From IMG/VR virus record IMGVR_UViG_3300006030_001480, positions 1-36,605 of that record: a stretch of 36,605 bases of DNA; one strand, 5' to 3'. This DNA comes from a virus. A model generated the notes under the pieces. That model was not told where the DNA came from. It saw only the letters and a list, made by a program, of their open reading frames with translations, and did not search any database. Both the position numbers and the translations under genes were made by a program. The stretch's first letter is position 1. The number at the start of each line of letters is the position of its first letter. Positions 1 through 8,261 of the stretch are shown here, piece after piece.

Positions 1-744
1 AGCCTCGCCGTGGAAATGCTGATTGATGACGAGGATGTCAACGCCACCGATATTCAGGCGTTCCTCAGGACTATTGATGACTCCACGGCGACCATCAAGG
101 GTCACTTCCGAATCTCGAACAAGGCGAATTCTGCCGACTTTGCCCTCTTCACAATCTCGGCAGTCTCTGAGGATACAGGATTCTTTGATGTTGACTGCGC
201 CTATGTCTCGGGGTCGGCAACATCATTCTCCAATGGTGAAAGCGTCATCGTTACCTTTGCTCGAACCGGCGATGTAGGTCCTGTTGGTCCCACCGGACCT
301 ACCGGTGCTTCTGGAGCAACAGGTCCCACGGGTGCGGAAGGTCCCACAGGAGCAACTGGGGCGACTGGAGAAACCGGTCCGACCGGACCAATCGGGGCGA
401 CGGGAGCAGAAGGACCAACAGGCGCTACTGGACCGACTGGAGAAGCATCTACGGTAACTGGTCCTACGGGACCAACTGGTCCAACTGGCGCAACCGGACC
501 TGCTGGCGAAGGAGGCGGAGTAATAGTAGGCGCGACTGCACCTACGGGGGCAACTGAAGGGGACTTGTGGTTCCATTCAGACGAAGCAATTCTTTACGCC
601 TATTATGATTCATATTGGGTAGATGTCTCTGGTTCGCCCGGTCCTACAGGTCCCGTAGGTCCGACTGGTCCTACCGGTTCAACTGGTGCAACTGGTGCAA
701 CTGGTGCAACTGACCCCATAATAAGTTCGATGCTGTACCGATAG
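1..744 (+). CDS. Collagen-like phage tail fibre protein (5' partial)
   Basis: The frame is open to the left window edge, so the true start may lie upstream; the first start codon in the window is a GTG at 10. About 85 N-terminal residues form a non-repetitive, probably beta-rich domain. Gly-X-Y triplets, mostly GPT and GAT, follow from about residue 88. They are interrupted by a non-collagen module at about residues 178-213 (containing GDLWFHSD and YDSYW), after which a second short GPT run ends the protein. Collagen-like triplets are common in phage tail fibres, where they trimerise into thin shafts. The 3' end carries a 9-bp unit (CAACTGGTG) repeated three times in tandem. The next gene starts 11 bp downstream, in the same tail operon. 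The Thr-rich triplets are potential O-glycosylation sites, notable given the glycosyltransferase cluster downstream (inference). Confidence 0.85.
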   Translation, partial: SLAVEMLIDDEDVNATDIQAFLRTIDDSTATIKGHFRISNKANSADFALFTISAVSEDTGFFDVDCAYVSGSATSFSNGESVIVTFARTGDVGPVGPTGPTGASGATGPTGAEGPTGATGATGETGPTGPIGATGAEGPTGATGPTGEASTVTGPTGPTGPTGATGPAGEGGGVIVGATAPTGATEGDLWFHSDEAILYAYYDSYWVDVSGSPGPTGPVGPTGPTGSTGATGATGATDPIISSMLYR

Positions 745-755
745 AGGAGACAACC

Positions 756-1136
756 ATGGCAACAACCCCCAACTTTGCGGCAACCCCACGATTTGGTGGT
801 GCTTCAATTTCATCAGCGGACACCTCACGTACTGCTCCAACAAACGTCGGAACCGTTTTTACGGCGGGGTCATCTGGTAGCCGTATTGATGAAGTAACCA
901 TTACCGCTGCCGGAACTTCAACCGCCAACGTAGTCAGGCTTTTCGTCTACACTGGAACAACCTATTATCTGCTAATAGAGGTTTTGATTACCGCCATCAC
1001 GCCCAGTGCGTCTGTCGATGCGTATACAACTACTTTAAGTTTTAACTCCCTCGTACTGCCTTCGGGGCACTCGTTGCGAGCAACAACCAACAACGCAGAA
1101 ACTTACCATGTCATGGCGTTTGGTGGAGACTTCTGA
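756..1136 (+). CDS. Small virion-associated protein, tail region (unknown)
   Basis: A 126-residue protein rich in Thr, Ala, Ser and Val with alternating hydrophobic residues, consistent with an all-beta structural protein. A GAGGAGA ribosome-binding site lies just upstream of the ATG. It sits between the collagen-like fibre gene and the first propeller gene, so it is probably a tail-tip or fibre-associated component. The middle (TANVVRLFVYTGTTYYL) resembles decoration or fibre-tip proteins found next to collagen-like fibres in actinophages, but I cannot name a family with confidence. No signal peptide or membrane segment is visible. Confidence 0.7.
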   Translation: MATTPNFAATPRFGGASISSADTSRTAPTNVGTVFTAGSSGSRIDEVTITAAGTSTANVVRLFVYTGTTYYLLIEVLITAITPSASVDAYTTTLSFNSLVLPSGHSLRATTNNAETYHVMAFGGDF

Positions 1137-1141
1137 TTTAG

Positions 1142-2245
1142 ATGAATAAAGGTTCCTTTAGCGGAGTGCGCCGTTCACTGCCGAGTACCTCAGAAGCAGG
1201 ACTTGGTAGCGATGATGCGGCTTTTTATCCTGCTGAAGGGGACCCACAACGCATTAGGCATTTTATTGGGACTTTTAGACCAGCAGATTCACGATATGTC
1301 ACCCTAGATAAAGGTGTTCCTAGACGCTTTCTATCCGATGTGAACACGGTATGGGTAACTCGTACTTCTAACTTTGACTCAACATCAATTGGAGACGTAG
1401 CCTATGGAAATAATTTATGGGTGGCAGTTGGTGATGCCGGTCAACTCAGAACCTCTACTGACGGTATTACTTGGGTAACGCAAACTTCCAACTTTGGTAC
1501 AACAACTATCCAATCTGTAGCCTACGGTAATAGCCTTTGGGTGGCAGTTGGTGCTACTGGTCAAATCAGAACATCAACTGATGCCATTACATGGGTTACC
1601 AGAACTTCCAACTTTGGTTCAACAGTAATAAACTCCATAGCCTACGGAAATAGTCTATGGGTGGCAGTTGGTAATACCGGTCAACTCAGAACCTCCACTG
1701 ATGCTGTCACTTGGGTAACTAGAACTTCCAACTTTGGTACAACAATAATAAACTCCATAGCCTACGAAAATAGTCTATGGGTTGCGGCTGGTTATTCTGG
1801 TCAACTAAGAACCTCAACTGACGGTATTACTTGGGTAACGCAAACTTCAAACTTTGGTACAACAATAATTCAATCTGTAGAATACGGTAATAGCCTTTGG
1901 GTGGCAGTTGGTGCATCTGGTCAACTTAGAACTTCGACTGACGCCATCACTTGGGTAACGCGTACATCAAACTTTGGTGCAACAATAATAACTTCTGTAT
2001 CCTACGGAAATAGCCTATGGGTAGCAGGTGGTGCTATTGGACAACTCATGACCTCAACTGACGGCATTACATGGGTTACTCGTACATCTAACTTTGGTAT
2101 AACGGGAATCCAGTCCGTGGTATACGGTAATAACCTTTGGGTGGCAGTTGGTAATGCTGGTCAAATTCGTACTAATAATCCAAATTCATATTTTCGACAG
2201 GACAGCCGGATAGCGTCCCCAATTATAGGGTATGTACTCCGATGA
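1142..2245 (+). CDS. Seven-bladed beta-propeller tail-tip protein, copy A
   Basis: The first ~69 residues are unique. Seven consecutive 40-residue repeats follow, each reading roughly WVTRTSNFGTT-I-SVAYGN-LWVAVG--GQ-RTSTD-IT, then a short unique tail. The STDGITW step resembles the Asp-box (SxDxGxTW) of sialidase/BNR propellers, one residue shorter. Seven repeats suit a closed seven-bladed propeller. The repeat is also conserved at DNA level (about 120 bp). The gene begins 5 bp after the upstream stop and ends in an ATGA overlap with copy B. The expected role is receptor or glycan binding at the tail tip (inference). It uses ATA Ile codons unusually often, about eleven by my reading. Confidence 0.8.
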   Translation: MNKGSFSGVRRSLPSTSEAGLGSDDAAFYPAEGDPQRIRHFIGTFRPADSRYVTLDKGVPRRFLSDVNTVWVTRTSNFDSTSIGDVAYGNNLWVAVGDAGQLRTSTDGITWVTQTSNFGTTTIQSVAYGNSLWVAVGATGQIRTSTDAITWVTRTSNFGSTVINSIAYGNSLWVAVGNTGQLRTSTDAVTWVTRTSNFGTTIINSIAYENSLWVAAGYSGQLRTSTDGITWVTQTSNFGTTIIQSVEYGNSLWVAVGASGQLRTSTDAITWVTRTSNFGATIITSVSYGNSLWVAGGAIGQLMTSTDGITWVTRTSNFGITGIQSVVYGNNLWVAVGNAGQIRTNNPNSYFRQDSRIASPIIGYVLR

Positions 2246-3324
2246 ATAAAGGGACATATGGGAATCGGACGCCAGATAAATACGAGACTGGTGAGGTTGT
2301 CTATTCAGCGTCCTCGCCCGGAGATGATTTTATCAAATTAGATGGACGTTCAATATCAGCATATAACCAAAGGTTACTTGATAAGCGTTTGTTAAAAAAT
2401 CTAATCACAGACTTATCTAATATTGGTTACTCATCTTGGGCAGAACAAACCTCGAACTTTGGTGCAAGCATGATTTTAAGCGTTTCCTTCGGTAATAACC
2501 TTTGGGTAGCGGCTGGTGTCGGTGGGCAAATCAGAACTTCTACCGACACTGTCACTTGGGTGACACGAACTTCTACCTTTGGTCTGTCGACAATACATGA
2601 AATAGCCTACGGAAATAATTTATGGGTTGCGGTTGGTAGCAGTGGTCAACTCAGAACCTCTACTGATGCTGTCACTTGGGTGACACAAACTTCCAACTTT
2701 GGTAGCATTACTACAATTAATAGTGTTGCTTATGGTAATGGTTTTTGGGTGGCAGTTGGTGACACTGCTCAACTCAGGACTTCCACAGACGCTGTCACAT
2801 GGGTTACCAGAACTTCAAACTTTGGTGTAACGAACATACTTTCCATAGCCTACGGAAATAACCTGTGGGTGGCAGTTGGTGATGCCGGTCAACTCAGAAC
2901 CTCTACTGACGGTATTACTTGGGTAACGCAAACTTCCAACTTTGGTACAACAATAATTCGTTCGGTAGCCTACGGAAATAATCTATGGGTGGCAGTTGGT
3001 GATGCCGGTCAACTCAGAACCTCAACTGACGGTATTACATGGGTGCCGCAAACCTCGAACTTTATTACGACAGCAATTACCTCAGTGGCCTTTGGAAATA
3101 ACCTATGGGTAGCGGTTGGTGGTGCTGGTCACACCAGAACCTCTACCGACGCTATTGCTTGGGTAACTAGAACTACTCCTGTCTTATTCTTGCCATTCGC
3201 ACTCCAATCAGTAGCCTTTGGAAATAACCTGTGGGTGACAGGTGGTCAGACTGCGATAATGGCAAACCTAAACACTAATAATATTACGCTTCCAAACATT
3301 CCATATGCATGGGTGAAACTATGA
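2242..3324 (+). CDS. Seven-bladed beta-propeller tail-tip protein, copy B
   Basis: Paralogue of copies A and C: a unique N-terminus of about 65 residues, seven ~40-residue blades, and a short unique C-terminus. Blade three is 41 residues and blade seven is more diverged. The N-terminal segment (FIKLDGRSISAYNQRLL) and the C-terminal segment (ITLPNIPYAWVKL) look like the two halves of a phage tail-collar or short-fibre domain, which typically reads GW-CDGR...Y--LF...LPD. The propeller therefore appears inserted in such a frame (inference). The gene starts MNKG like copy A and joins both neighbours through ATGA overlaps, so the three are probably translationally coupled. Likely virion receptor-binding protein. 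Confidence 0.8.
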   Translation: MNKGTYGNRTPDKYETGEVVYSASSPGDDFIKLDGRSISAYNQRLLDKRLLKNLITDLSNIGYSSWAEQTSNFGASMILSVSFGNNLWVAAGVGGQIRTSTDTVTWVTRTSTFGLSTIHEIAYGNNLWVAVGSSGQLRTSTDAVTWVTQTSNFGSITTINSVAYGNGFWVAVGDTAQLRTSTDAVTWVTRTSNFGVTNILSIAYGNNLWVAVGDAGQLRTSTDGITWVTQTSNFGTTIIRSVAYGNNLWVAVGDAGQLRTSTDGITWVPQTSNFITTAITSVAFGNNLWVAVGGAGHTRTSTDAIAWVTRTTPVLFLPFALQSVAFGNNLWVTGGQTAIMANLNTNNITLPNIPYAWVKL

Positions 3325-4421
3325 ATTATGGCTTTGGTGACCCGCAGAGAGCAAACTCGCCGCGAGAGATTTGCTTTACCAACACTGGGGATAAGAGGGC
3401 TAACCCAGATATATATACTAACCAAAGTGCCATTAGTGAGGTAACGCGCACAAGACAACTGGAGAAGAAGTTTTACCCCGATAATGCTAGAAATCACCCA
3501 GGGATGCTGTGGGTTACCAGAACTTCCAACTTTGGTACAACAGTAATATACTCAGTAGACTATGGTAATAGTCTCTGGGTAGCGGGTGGTAATGCTGGAC
3601 AACTCAGAACCTCCACTGACGGTATTACTTGGGTAACGCAAACTTCAAACTTTGGTACAACAACTATTCTCTCCGTGAGATACGCAAACAACCTTTGGGT
3701 TGCTGGTGGTCTTGCTGGTCAACTTAGAAGTTCTACTGACGCCATCACTTGGGTAACCAGAACTTCTAACTTTGGTACAACAACTATCCAATCTGTAGCC
3801 TACGGAAATAACCTATGGGTAGCAGGTGGTAATACTGGACAAATGAGAACTTCCACTGACGGTATCACTTGGGTAACTCGTACATCTAACTTTGGTATAA
3901 CAGATATCACATCTGTAGCCTACGGAAATAACCTATGGGTTGCGGCTGGACGTGTTGGTCAACTCAGAACTTCCACTGACGCTGTTACTTGGGTAACTAG
4001 AACTTCCAACTTTGGTACAACACAAATATTATCGGTAGTCTATGGAAATAGTTTATGGGTTGCTGTAGGTTTAGGGGGCAATATCAGAACCTCTACTGAT
4101 GCTGTTACTTGGGTTACTAGAACCTCAAACTTTGGTACAACAGCAATATATTCGGTAGACTATGGAAATAATTTATGGGTGGCAGTTGGTGATGCCGGTC
4201 AACTCAGAAGTTCTACTGATGGCATTACATGGGTAACACAAACCTCAAAATTTGGTACAACAAATATAAACTCCATAGCCTATGGAAATAGCCTATGGGT
4301 AGCAGGTAGTAATACTGGACAAATTCGGACTAGCGACCCATCAAAAATCGCGGTACCAGAGTTTGACAGTAACTACTTACTTTCGCGGAGTTATTACCTT
4401 CTTCGCTCAATTACGCGGTAG
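3321..4421 (+). CDS. Seven-bladed beta-propeller tail-tip protein, copy C
   Basis: Third paralogue: about 62 unique N-terminal residues, seven 40-residue blades and a unique C-terminus. I chose the ATG at 3321 because it forms the same ATGA overlap with the gene before it as seen between A and B, and because the protein then starts MNYG, matching MNKG of A and B; an in-frame ATG 12 bp upstream is possible. Blades are nearly identical between copies, while the N- and C-termini differ, suggesting recombination or gene conversion among blade sequences and different docking ends. The gene ends 11 bp inside the convergent glycosyltransferase. Probable receptor- or glycan-binding tail protein. Confidence 0.8.
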   Translation: MNYGFGDPQRANSPREICFTNTGDKRANPDIYTNQSAISEVTRTRQLEKKFYPDNARNHPGMLWVTRTSNFGTTVIYSVDYGNSLWVAGGNAGQLRTSTDGITWVTQTSNFGTTTILSVRYANNLWVAGGLAGQLRSSTDAITWVTRTSNFGTTTIQSVAYGNNLWVAGGNTGQMRTSTDGITWVTRTSNFGITDITSVAYGNNLWVAAGRVGQLRTSTDAVTWVTRTSNFGTTQILSVVYGNSLWVAVGLGGNIRTSTDAVTWVTRTSNFGTTAIYSVDYGNNLWVAVGDAGQLRSSTDGITWVTQTSKFGTTNINSIAYGNSLWVAGSNTGQIRTSDPSKIAVPEFDSNYLLSRSYYLLRSITR

Positions 4422-5331
4422 TTAAGAGACTTTCCCACTGTTCTATTTTTGCATCCCACGAGTAATGGACATTAAAAAACTCAGATTGCTTCTTTAGATA
4501 ATCAACCTTTGACCAATAGTTATCAATCTCATTACTCAACGCACTCGCAAATTGTTTAGCCATTTGTTTTTCGTCCACTCTAATTGGAAGTAGTGTTCCA
4601 AATTCAGACGCTGTTTCATAGATGGCACCAAGGTTGTGCGACACTATTGAACAACCAGCCGCTCCTGCCTCAATCATTGCAAGGCAACAAGTCTCCTCAA
4701 ACATGCTCGGGAACGCAAAGATGTGCGACCGCTGGAGCGCCCGAATAACTTCTTCGTTTGAGGCGTAGCCATGGTAATTCACGTTTGGCATGTTTTGTGC
4801 GCGGTTGAAGAGGTCCTCATATGTATCGGCGTGTTTCTTATCGTAGTCCGTGCCATAAATGATGGTAGAGGAGTAGACATCAAGTTCAACATCGTCCCTA
4901 TCAAGCATCTCAAAAGCATCAAGGAGGATGTTCAAGCCCCTAAATGGTGCCGATGTATAAATCAGTCGAATCTTCTCGCCCTTGTCACGGGGGATAAATT
5001 CAATTGGCTCTATGGCATTCTTGATAATGAATACATTCTCAGTAGGAATGCTGTAGACATACCTAAACTTTTCATATTGCCAGTGCGATATATACACAAA
5101 AGCATCAATACTTCTCAAGAAGTACTTGTTAGTCATGCCCTGAGTTAGTGGCTCATTATAGTTTAGATGTTGCCAAAGTATATTTTTCTTGTCAAGGTTT
5201 ACAAGGTCTTCAACACATCTTGACAGGATGAGGTTTGCGTTGTAATTGTCAAAGTTAATCCTTTTGCGAAGTCCTTCCTCCAGAATGTCAGAACCGCCAC
5301 GAGGGGGAAGCCACTCACTTACCTGTTCCAA
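4411..5331 (-). CDS. GT-B glycosyltransferase, family 4-like
   Basis: This 306-residue protein has the second Rossmann domain of GT4 enzymes. It shows RLIYTSAPFRGLNILLDAF at about 122-140, a later acceptor segment YHGYASNEEV at 186-195, and the retaining E-x7-E pair (E213 and E221) in FEETCCLAMIEAG. The N-terminal domain keeps ILWQH and VYISHWQ motifs. GT4 enzymes transfer a sugar from an NDP-sugar with retention of configuration. Start: TTG at 5331 with GAGG five bases upstream, overlapping the 3' end of the preceding glycosyltransferase by 13 bp, so the two are coupled. Slightly shorter than typical GT4 enzymes (about 350), but both domains seem present. Part of a sugar-modification cluster next to the tail genes. 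Confidence 0.85.
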   Translation of the reverse strand: MEQVSEWLPPRGGSDILEEGLRKRINFDNYNANLILSRCVEDLVNLDKKNILWQHLNYNEPLTQGMTNKYFLRSIDAFVYISHWQYEKFRYVYSIPTENVFIIKNAIEPIEFIPRDKGEKIRLIYTSAPFRGLNILLDAFEMLDRDDVELDVYSSTIIYGTDYDKKHADTYEDLFNRAQNMPNVNYHGYASNEEVIRALQRSHIFAFPSMFEETCCLAMIEAGAAGCSIVSHNLGAIYETASEFGTLLPIRVDEKQMAKQFASALSNEIDNYWSKVDYLKKQSEFFNVHYSWDAKIEQWESLLTTA

Positions 5332-6071
5332 TTGAGCCTCACAGTCTTCTGGTGTCCTACTCGGACTAAAGGGTCAACCCAGATTTCATGACCAAGCCGG
5401 TGTGCCTTTTCGCACCATGAAAGGTCCTCGCCCATGAGTGGGAACTTATAGTCAACCTCACCTGTTTTCTCGTCCATGACCTCAACCTCAACTTGAGAGA
5501 ACCAAGGACGGCTCATACTTTCAAACACACCATTGGCAACACACAAGAAACCGAACCCTACGCCACGAACAGTAAAGGGCTTTTTCATCTTGAGAATGTC
5601 GTTCTTATGGAGTGGCGCTCCAAGCGGTACGGGGTAGACAGTTACTTCTTCGGTCTCCATCATGTAACAGCCCGAAATAATTGATTTGTCAGATTGAAGC
5701 AATCGGAAGAAATCGTCTGGTTCCCACTCAATATCCGAGTCAATCCAGAAAATCTTGTCATAGGTAAACGCACCATGACCTGGGTTTCTATTGCTGGCGT
5801 CGTTATACCCCGTGCCACCTATTGTTTTCTCGCGGGCGTGCGCGACAAGGGATGAATACTCGGTCATATAGTTCCAAGTCAACCCATTGGCAGTCAAGTA
5901 ATAGGTAGTTTTTAAAAGACTTCTGACATAAGCCGGAACCATGCTGGCGCCGGGGGTGCAAATCACGACATTAAAGTGGGGGCGCTCCATAGCGGTTATA
6001 CTAGCCAAGAGTTGCGTGGCATCAAGGCACTCTTGGAAAAAAGTAGGATACACGATGAGAGATTTCGACAC
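5319..6071 (-). CDS. GT-A fold glycosyltransferase
   Basis: 250 residues. The metal/nucleotide-sugar motif is visible as IFWIDSDIEW (D111-S-D113), the equivalent of the DxD of GT-A enzymes, and GEDLSWCEKA (214-223) matches the catalytic ED region of GT2-like enzymes. The start is a GTG at 6071, and the first 17 bp overlap the divergent methyltransferase gene that starts at 6055, so the two 5' ends share sequence. The 3' end overlaps the GT4-like gene and the pair is probably co-transcribed. Substrate unknown; plausible targets are virion proteins such as the Thr-rich collagen-like fibre, or a host surface glycan. Confidence 0.83.
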   Translation of the reverse strand: MSKSLIVYPTFFQECLDATQLLASITAMERPHFNVVICTPGASMVPAYVRSLLKTTYYLTANGLTWNYMTEYSSLVAHAREKTIGGTGYNDASNRNPGHGAFTYDKIFWIDSDIEWEPDDFFRLLQSDKSIISGCYMMETEEVTVYPVPLGAPLHKNDILKMKKPFTVRGVGFGFLCVANGVFESMSRPWFSQVEVEVMDEKTGEVDYKFPLMGEDLSWCEKAHRLGHEIWVDPLVRVGHQKTVRLNWNR

Positions 6072-6705
6072 ATTTGAATACGACCAAGATTTCGCTGACT
6101 CAATGCTTCAGCAGTTCAATCAGGCGTACTCCGACAAGGGTTCGTTTCATAATTATCAAATCGTGTATTCGCATCTCCTAAAAGATATGCAAGTTTCAAG
6201 GTTTTTGGAAATAGGTTTATTTTTAAATGACCTACCTCATACAGACCTCAACGCTTGGGCGTTTATTTTCCCGGATGCAGAGATTTACGGACTTGACAAC
6301 AAGAAGGCTCAACTCTTTAACGCAGACCGAATCACAATGCACTTTGCTGACCAGTCCGACCCCGGTTCCTTGGTCGCAGTTTCAAGTCTGTTACCAAGTA
6401 ATATTGATGTAATACTGGACGATGCCTCGCACATTTACGGGAACACCGTTGCGACATTTGAGGCACTATACCCACTTCTCAGGACTGGCGGGCTGTATCT
6501 AATTGAGGATATTTTAGATTCCCGACCGGAAGGCAATGACTGGCAACAAACAGTTGAAGAACTAGAAGCCCATATGCTTTCCAACGGTTTTACCTATGAG
6601 ATTTATCAGTCTCGTGAACCACAGATGGCTATCAATGAAGAAACTGGCGAACCAATGAATGTTGCGATGCCATCTGATGACTATGTGCTGTGCGTATTTA
6701 AATAG
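6055..6705 (+). CDS. SAM-dependent O-methyltransferase-like protein
   Basis: A class I methyltransferase fold: FLEIGLFLN as the SAM-binding motif I region, AEIYGLDNK as the acidic ribose-binding strand, then ILDDASHIYGN and LLRTGGLYLIEDI. The DDxSH plus GGLYxIEDI pattern is that of macrolide/sugar O-methyltransferases of the MycE/TylF type, which use a metal. The ATG at 6055 is preferred over an upstream in-frame start because the longer form would run deep inside the divergent glycosyltransferase gene. It ends 2 bp before the convergent next gene. Sole plus-strand gene in this stretch; probably methylates a sugar added by the neighbouring enzymes (inference). Confidence 0.8.
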   Translation: MRDFDTFEYDQDFADSMLQQFNQAYSDKGSFHNYQIVYSHLLKDMQVSRFLEIGLFLNDLPHTDLNAWAFIFPDAEIYGLDNKKAQLFNADRITMHFADQSDPGSLVAVSSLLPSNIDVILDDASHIYGNTVATFEALYPLLRTGGLYLIEDILDSRPEGNDWQQTVEELEAHMLSNGFTYEIYQSREPQMAINEETGEPMNVAMPSDDYVLCVFK

Positions 6706-6707
6706 CG

Positions 6708-7364
6708 CTAAGTGAACAGGTCGTTATCAATTCGACGCTGAAGTTGATAGTCTTTGCTTGGCATGTGGCCTATATCCGTGGATTTAATTTGCCAGTACTC
6801 GTAGTTGGATTGGTTTGTTTCAGCATTTTTGCGCTCAAAAACTGGATTACTCCGGATTGTTGTTGCGGCGCCATGGCTTCCAATCTCAATATCGCTAAAA
6901 ATTAGCGATTTAGATAGGTTTAAAGAAGCAAGTCTGGTCTCATAGTCAACATCTTCGTAGTAAGCCGGGTGGAAGTTCTCATCAAACAAGCCAACTTTCT
7001 TGACAATGTCACTCCCGAGGGAAAAGCAACCCCAACTCTGAGTTGACTTGATAAGCAAATCCGGTCGTGATATTTCCGCAAAACGCTCAAGTTGCCGTGG
7101 CTGGAAAAACACATCGTTTGACGCTACGACCCAGTATGGAGCAAACGGGAAAGACTTAATGCCAAGGTTCCAGGAGCCTGCCACCCCGAGATTGGCGGGC
7201 ATGTTCAGGACCCACACCTTTTGGTCATATAAACCCTTGGGAATTGAGTAGGAGCCACTGTTGTCAATAATCAATAGGTTTTCCACTTCGCAATCAATAG
7301 TTGAGATGCAGTGCTCAAGCAGGTCAAATCGATTGAGGACCGGGATAATGACTGCCGGAATCAC
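6708..7364 (-). CDS. GT2-like glycosyltransferase
   Basis: 218 residues with a GT2 layout: AVIIPVLNRFDLLEHC at the N-terminus, IIDNSGS (D34), the metal-binding equivalent ASNDVFF (N83-D84) and the acidic YYEDVDYETR (E137-D138) as in rhamnosyltransferase-like enzymes. I chose the GTG at 7364, which makes a GTGA overlap with the upstream gene and has GGAGAAAG at a suitable distance; a TTG at 7385 would add seven residues. It lacks a membrane anchor and is shorter than many GT2 enzymes, so it should be cytosolic. Same-strand partner of the gene at 7361. Confidence 0.82.
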   Translation of the reverse strand: MIPAVIIPVLNRFDLLEHCISTIDCEVENLLIIDNSGSYSIPKGLYDQKVWVLNMPANLGVAGSWNLGIKSFPFAPYWVVASNDVFFQPRQLERFAEISRPDLLIKSTQSWGCFSLGSDIVKKVGLFDENFHPAYYEDVDYETRLASLNLSKSLIFSDIEIGSHGAATTIRSNPVFERKNAETNQSNYEYWQIKSTDIGHMPSKDYQLQRRIDNDLFT

Positions 7365-8083
7365 TGGTATGACTTCTTTCTCCAAAACTGCGTCTGATAT
7401 GAGCGCACAATTTTTGACTTCAGCGCAAAGATATTTTTCTTTTGTTGCGCTTCGTCAAATGCAACTTGAGCACTCTTCCAGTCATCTCGCTTAAACGGAA
7501 TAATCTGGCAGATGGGCGTTCCCTTTTCCAGTATTGTCAAGTCCCTCTTGGTGTCCAGAAGCCTGAAGGGCAACTCAACACCCAAACTATATTTGTCCGT
7601 ATCTACAACGCCAGACAGCGTAATAAACGGTAGGTCTATATGGTTTAGGGGGTGCGTAAAAAGGCAACTATACCCTTCGGGCGTAATTACCCTCCAGCCC
7701 GGCTTCCATTTGAGTATATTTGGACTAGCGCCATGCGGAATCGGTATGCCGGGCGCTTGGTCCTCGCTATGCTGACCAATAAGGTCCACCCCCGTAGCCC
7801 AACGCATCCCCACTAAACCACGGTCATTTTTTCGAACTTCAATGTCAAATGGCAGGGTAAACATGTACCCGCAACTTATTGCATCCAGAAATGGCATACA
7901 CCCTTTTAGTGTAAGGTTACTTGAGCCGACGCCATTATGGGCCAAGCCAGTTTCGGAGTCTCCATCAAGGTGAATATCCATCTGCCTATACCAATCTGGC
8001 AGATGCAGTGACGAAGGTGTCGGAATGTCAAATAACAGTTCCGCTTCTGCCGACAACGCTTCAAAGTTCAGAATTTTTCTCAT
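7361..8083 (-). CDS. Conserved phage protein of unknown function
   Basis: 240 residues, ATG start, GTGA overlap with the downstream glycosyltransferase. The core reads like a compact beta-rich domain: CLFTHPLNHIDLPF, then SGVVDTDKYS, VELPFRLL and KGTPICQIIPFKRDDW. I remember similar proteins in cyanophage and other aquatic phage sugar clusters, but I cannot give a verified family name; a cupin-like or jelly-roll sugar-binding fold is only a guess. No signal peptide or membrane segment. The context, coupled to a glycosyltransferase, suggests a part in sugar or surface modification. Confidence 0.7.
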   Translation of the reverse strand: MRKILNFEALSAEAELLFDIPTPSSLHLPDWYRQMDIHLDGDSETGLAHNGVGSSNLTLKGCMPFLDAISCGYMFTLPFDIEVRKNDRGLVGMRWATGVDLIGQHSEDQAPGIPIPHGASPNILKWKPGWRVITPEGYSCLFTHPLNHIDLPFITLSGVVDTDKYSLGVELPFRLLDTKRDLTILEKGTPICQIIPFKRDDWKSAQVAFDEAQQKKNIFALKSKIVRSYQTQFWRKKSYQ

Positions 8084-8160
8084 AAACTCAGCCTAACCCT
8101 TCTGATGATTTCCGTCAATGGCGCATCTCACATTACTTGTGATGAACTATTGTTGCTGAT

Positions 8161-8259
8161 ATGAAGAACCTAGACGAAGTAGATATTTCATTGATTGCCA
8201 AGGTGCTTGACTTGGCGTTCTCAATGGTTGCTCCGTATTCATTTGCCAATATCGGGTAA
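8161..8259 (+). CDS. Possible 32-residue small protein
   Basis: Short ORF from ATG 8161 to TAA 8259, ending 2 bp before the start of the bifunctional glycosyltransferase. The peptide begins MKNLDEVDISLIAK and has an amphipathic, helix-like composition (LAKVLDLAFSMVAPYSF). No good Shine-Dalgarno is visible, so translation is uncertain. It lies in the gap between divergent genes and may be a leader peptide coupled to the downstream gene, or chance. Confidence 0.35.
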   Translation: MKNLDEVDISLIAKVLDLAFSMVAPYSFANIG

Positions 8260-8261
8260 AT

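Noticed and set aside
223-576. Minus-strand Ser/Cys/Arg-rich ORF
   Set aside because: It is the antisense of the collagen-like triplet repeats.
4771-5148. Plus-strand ORF of 125 residues
   Set aside because: Lies entirely within the GT4-like gene on the other strand and has no protein-like pattern.
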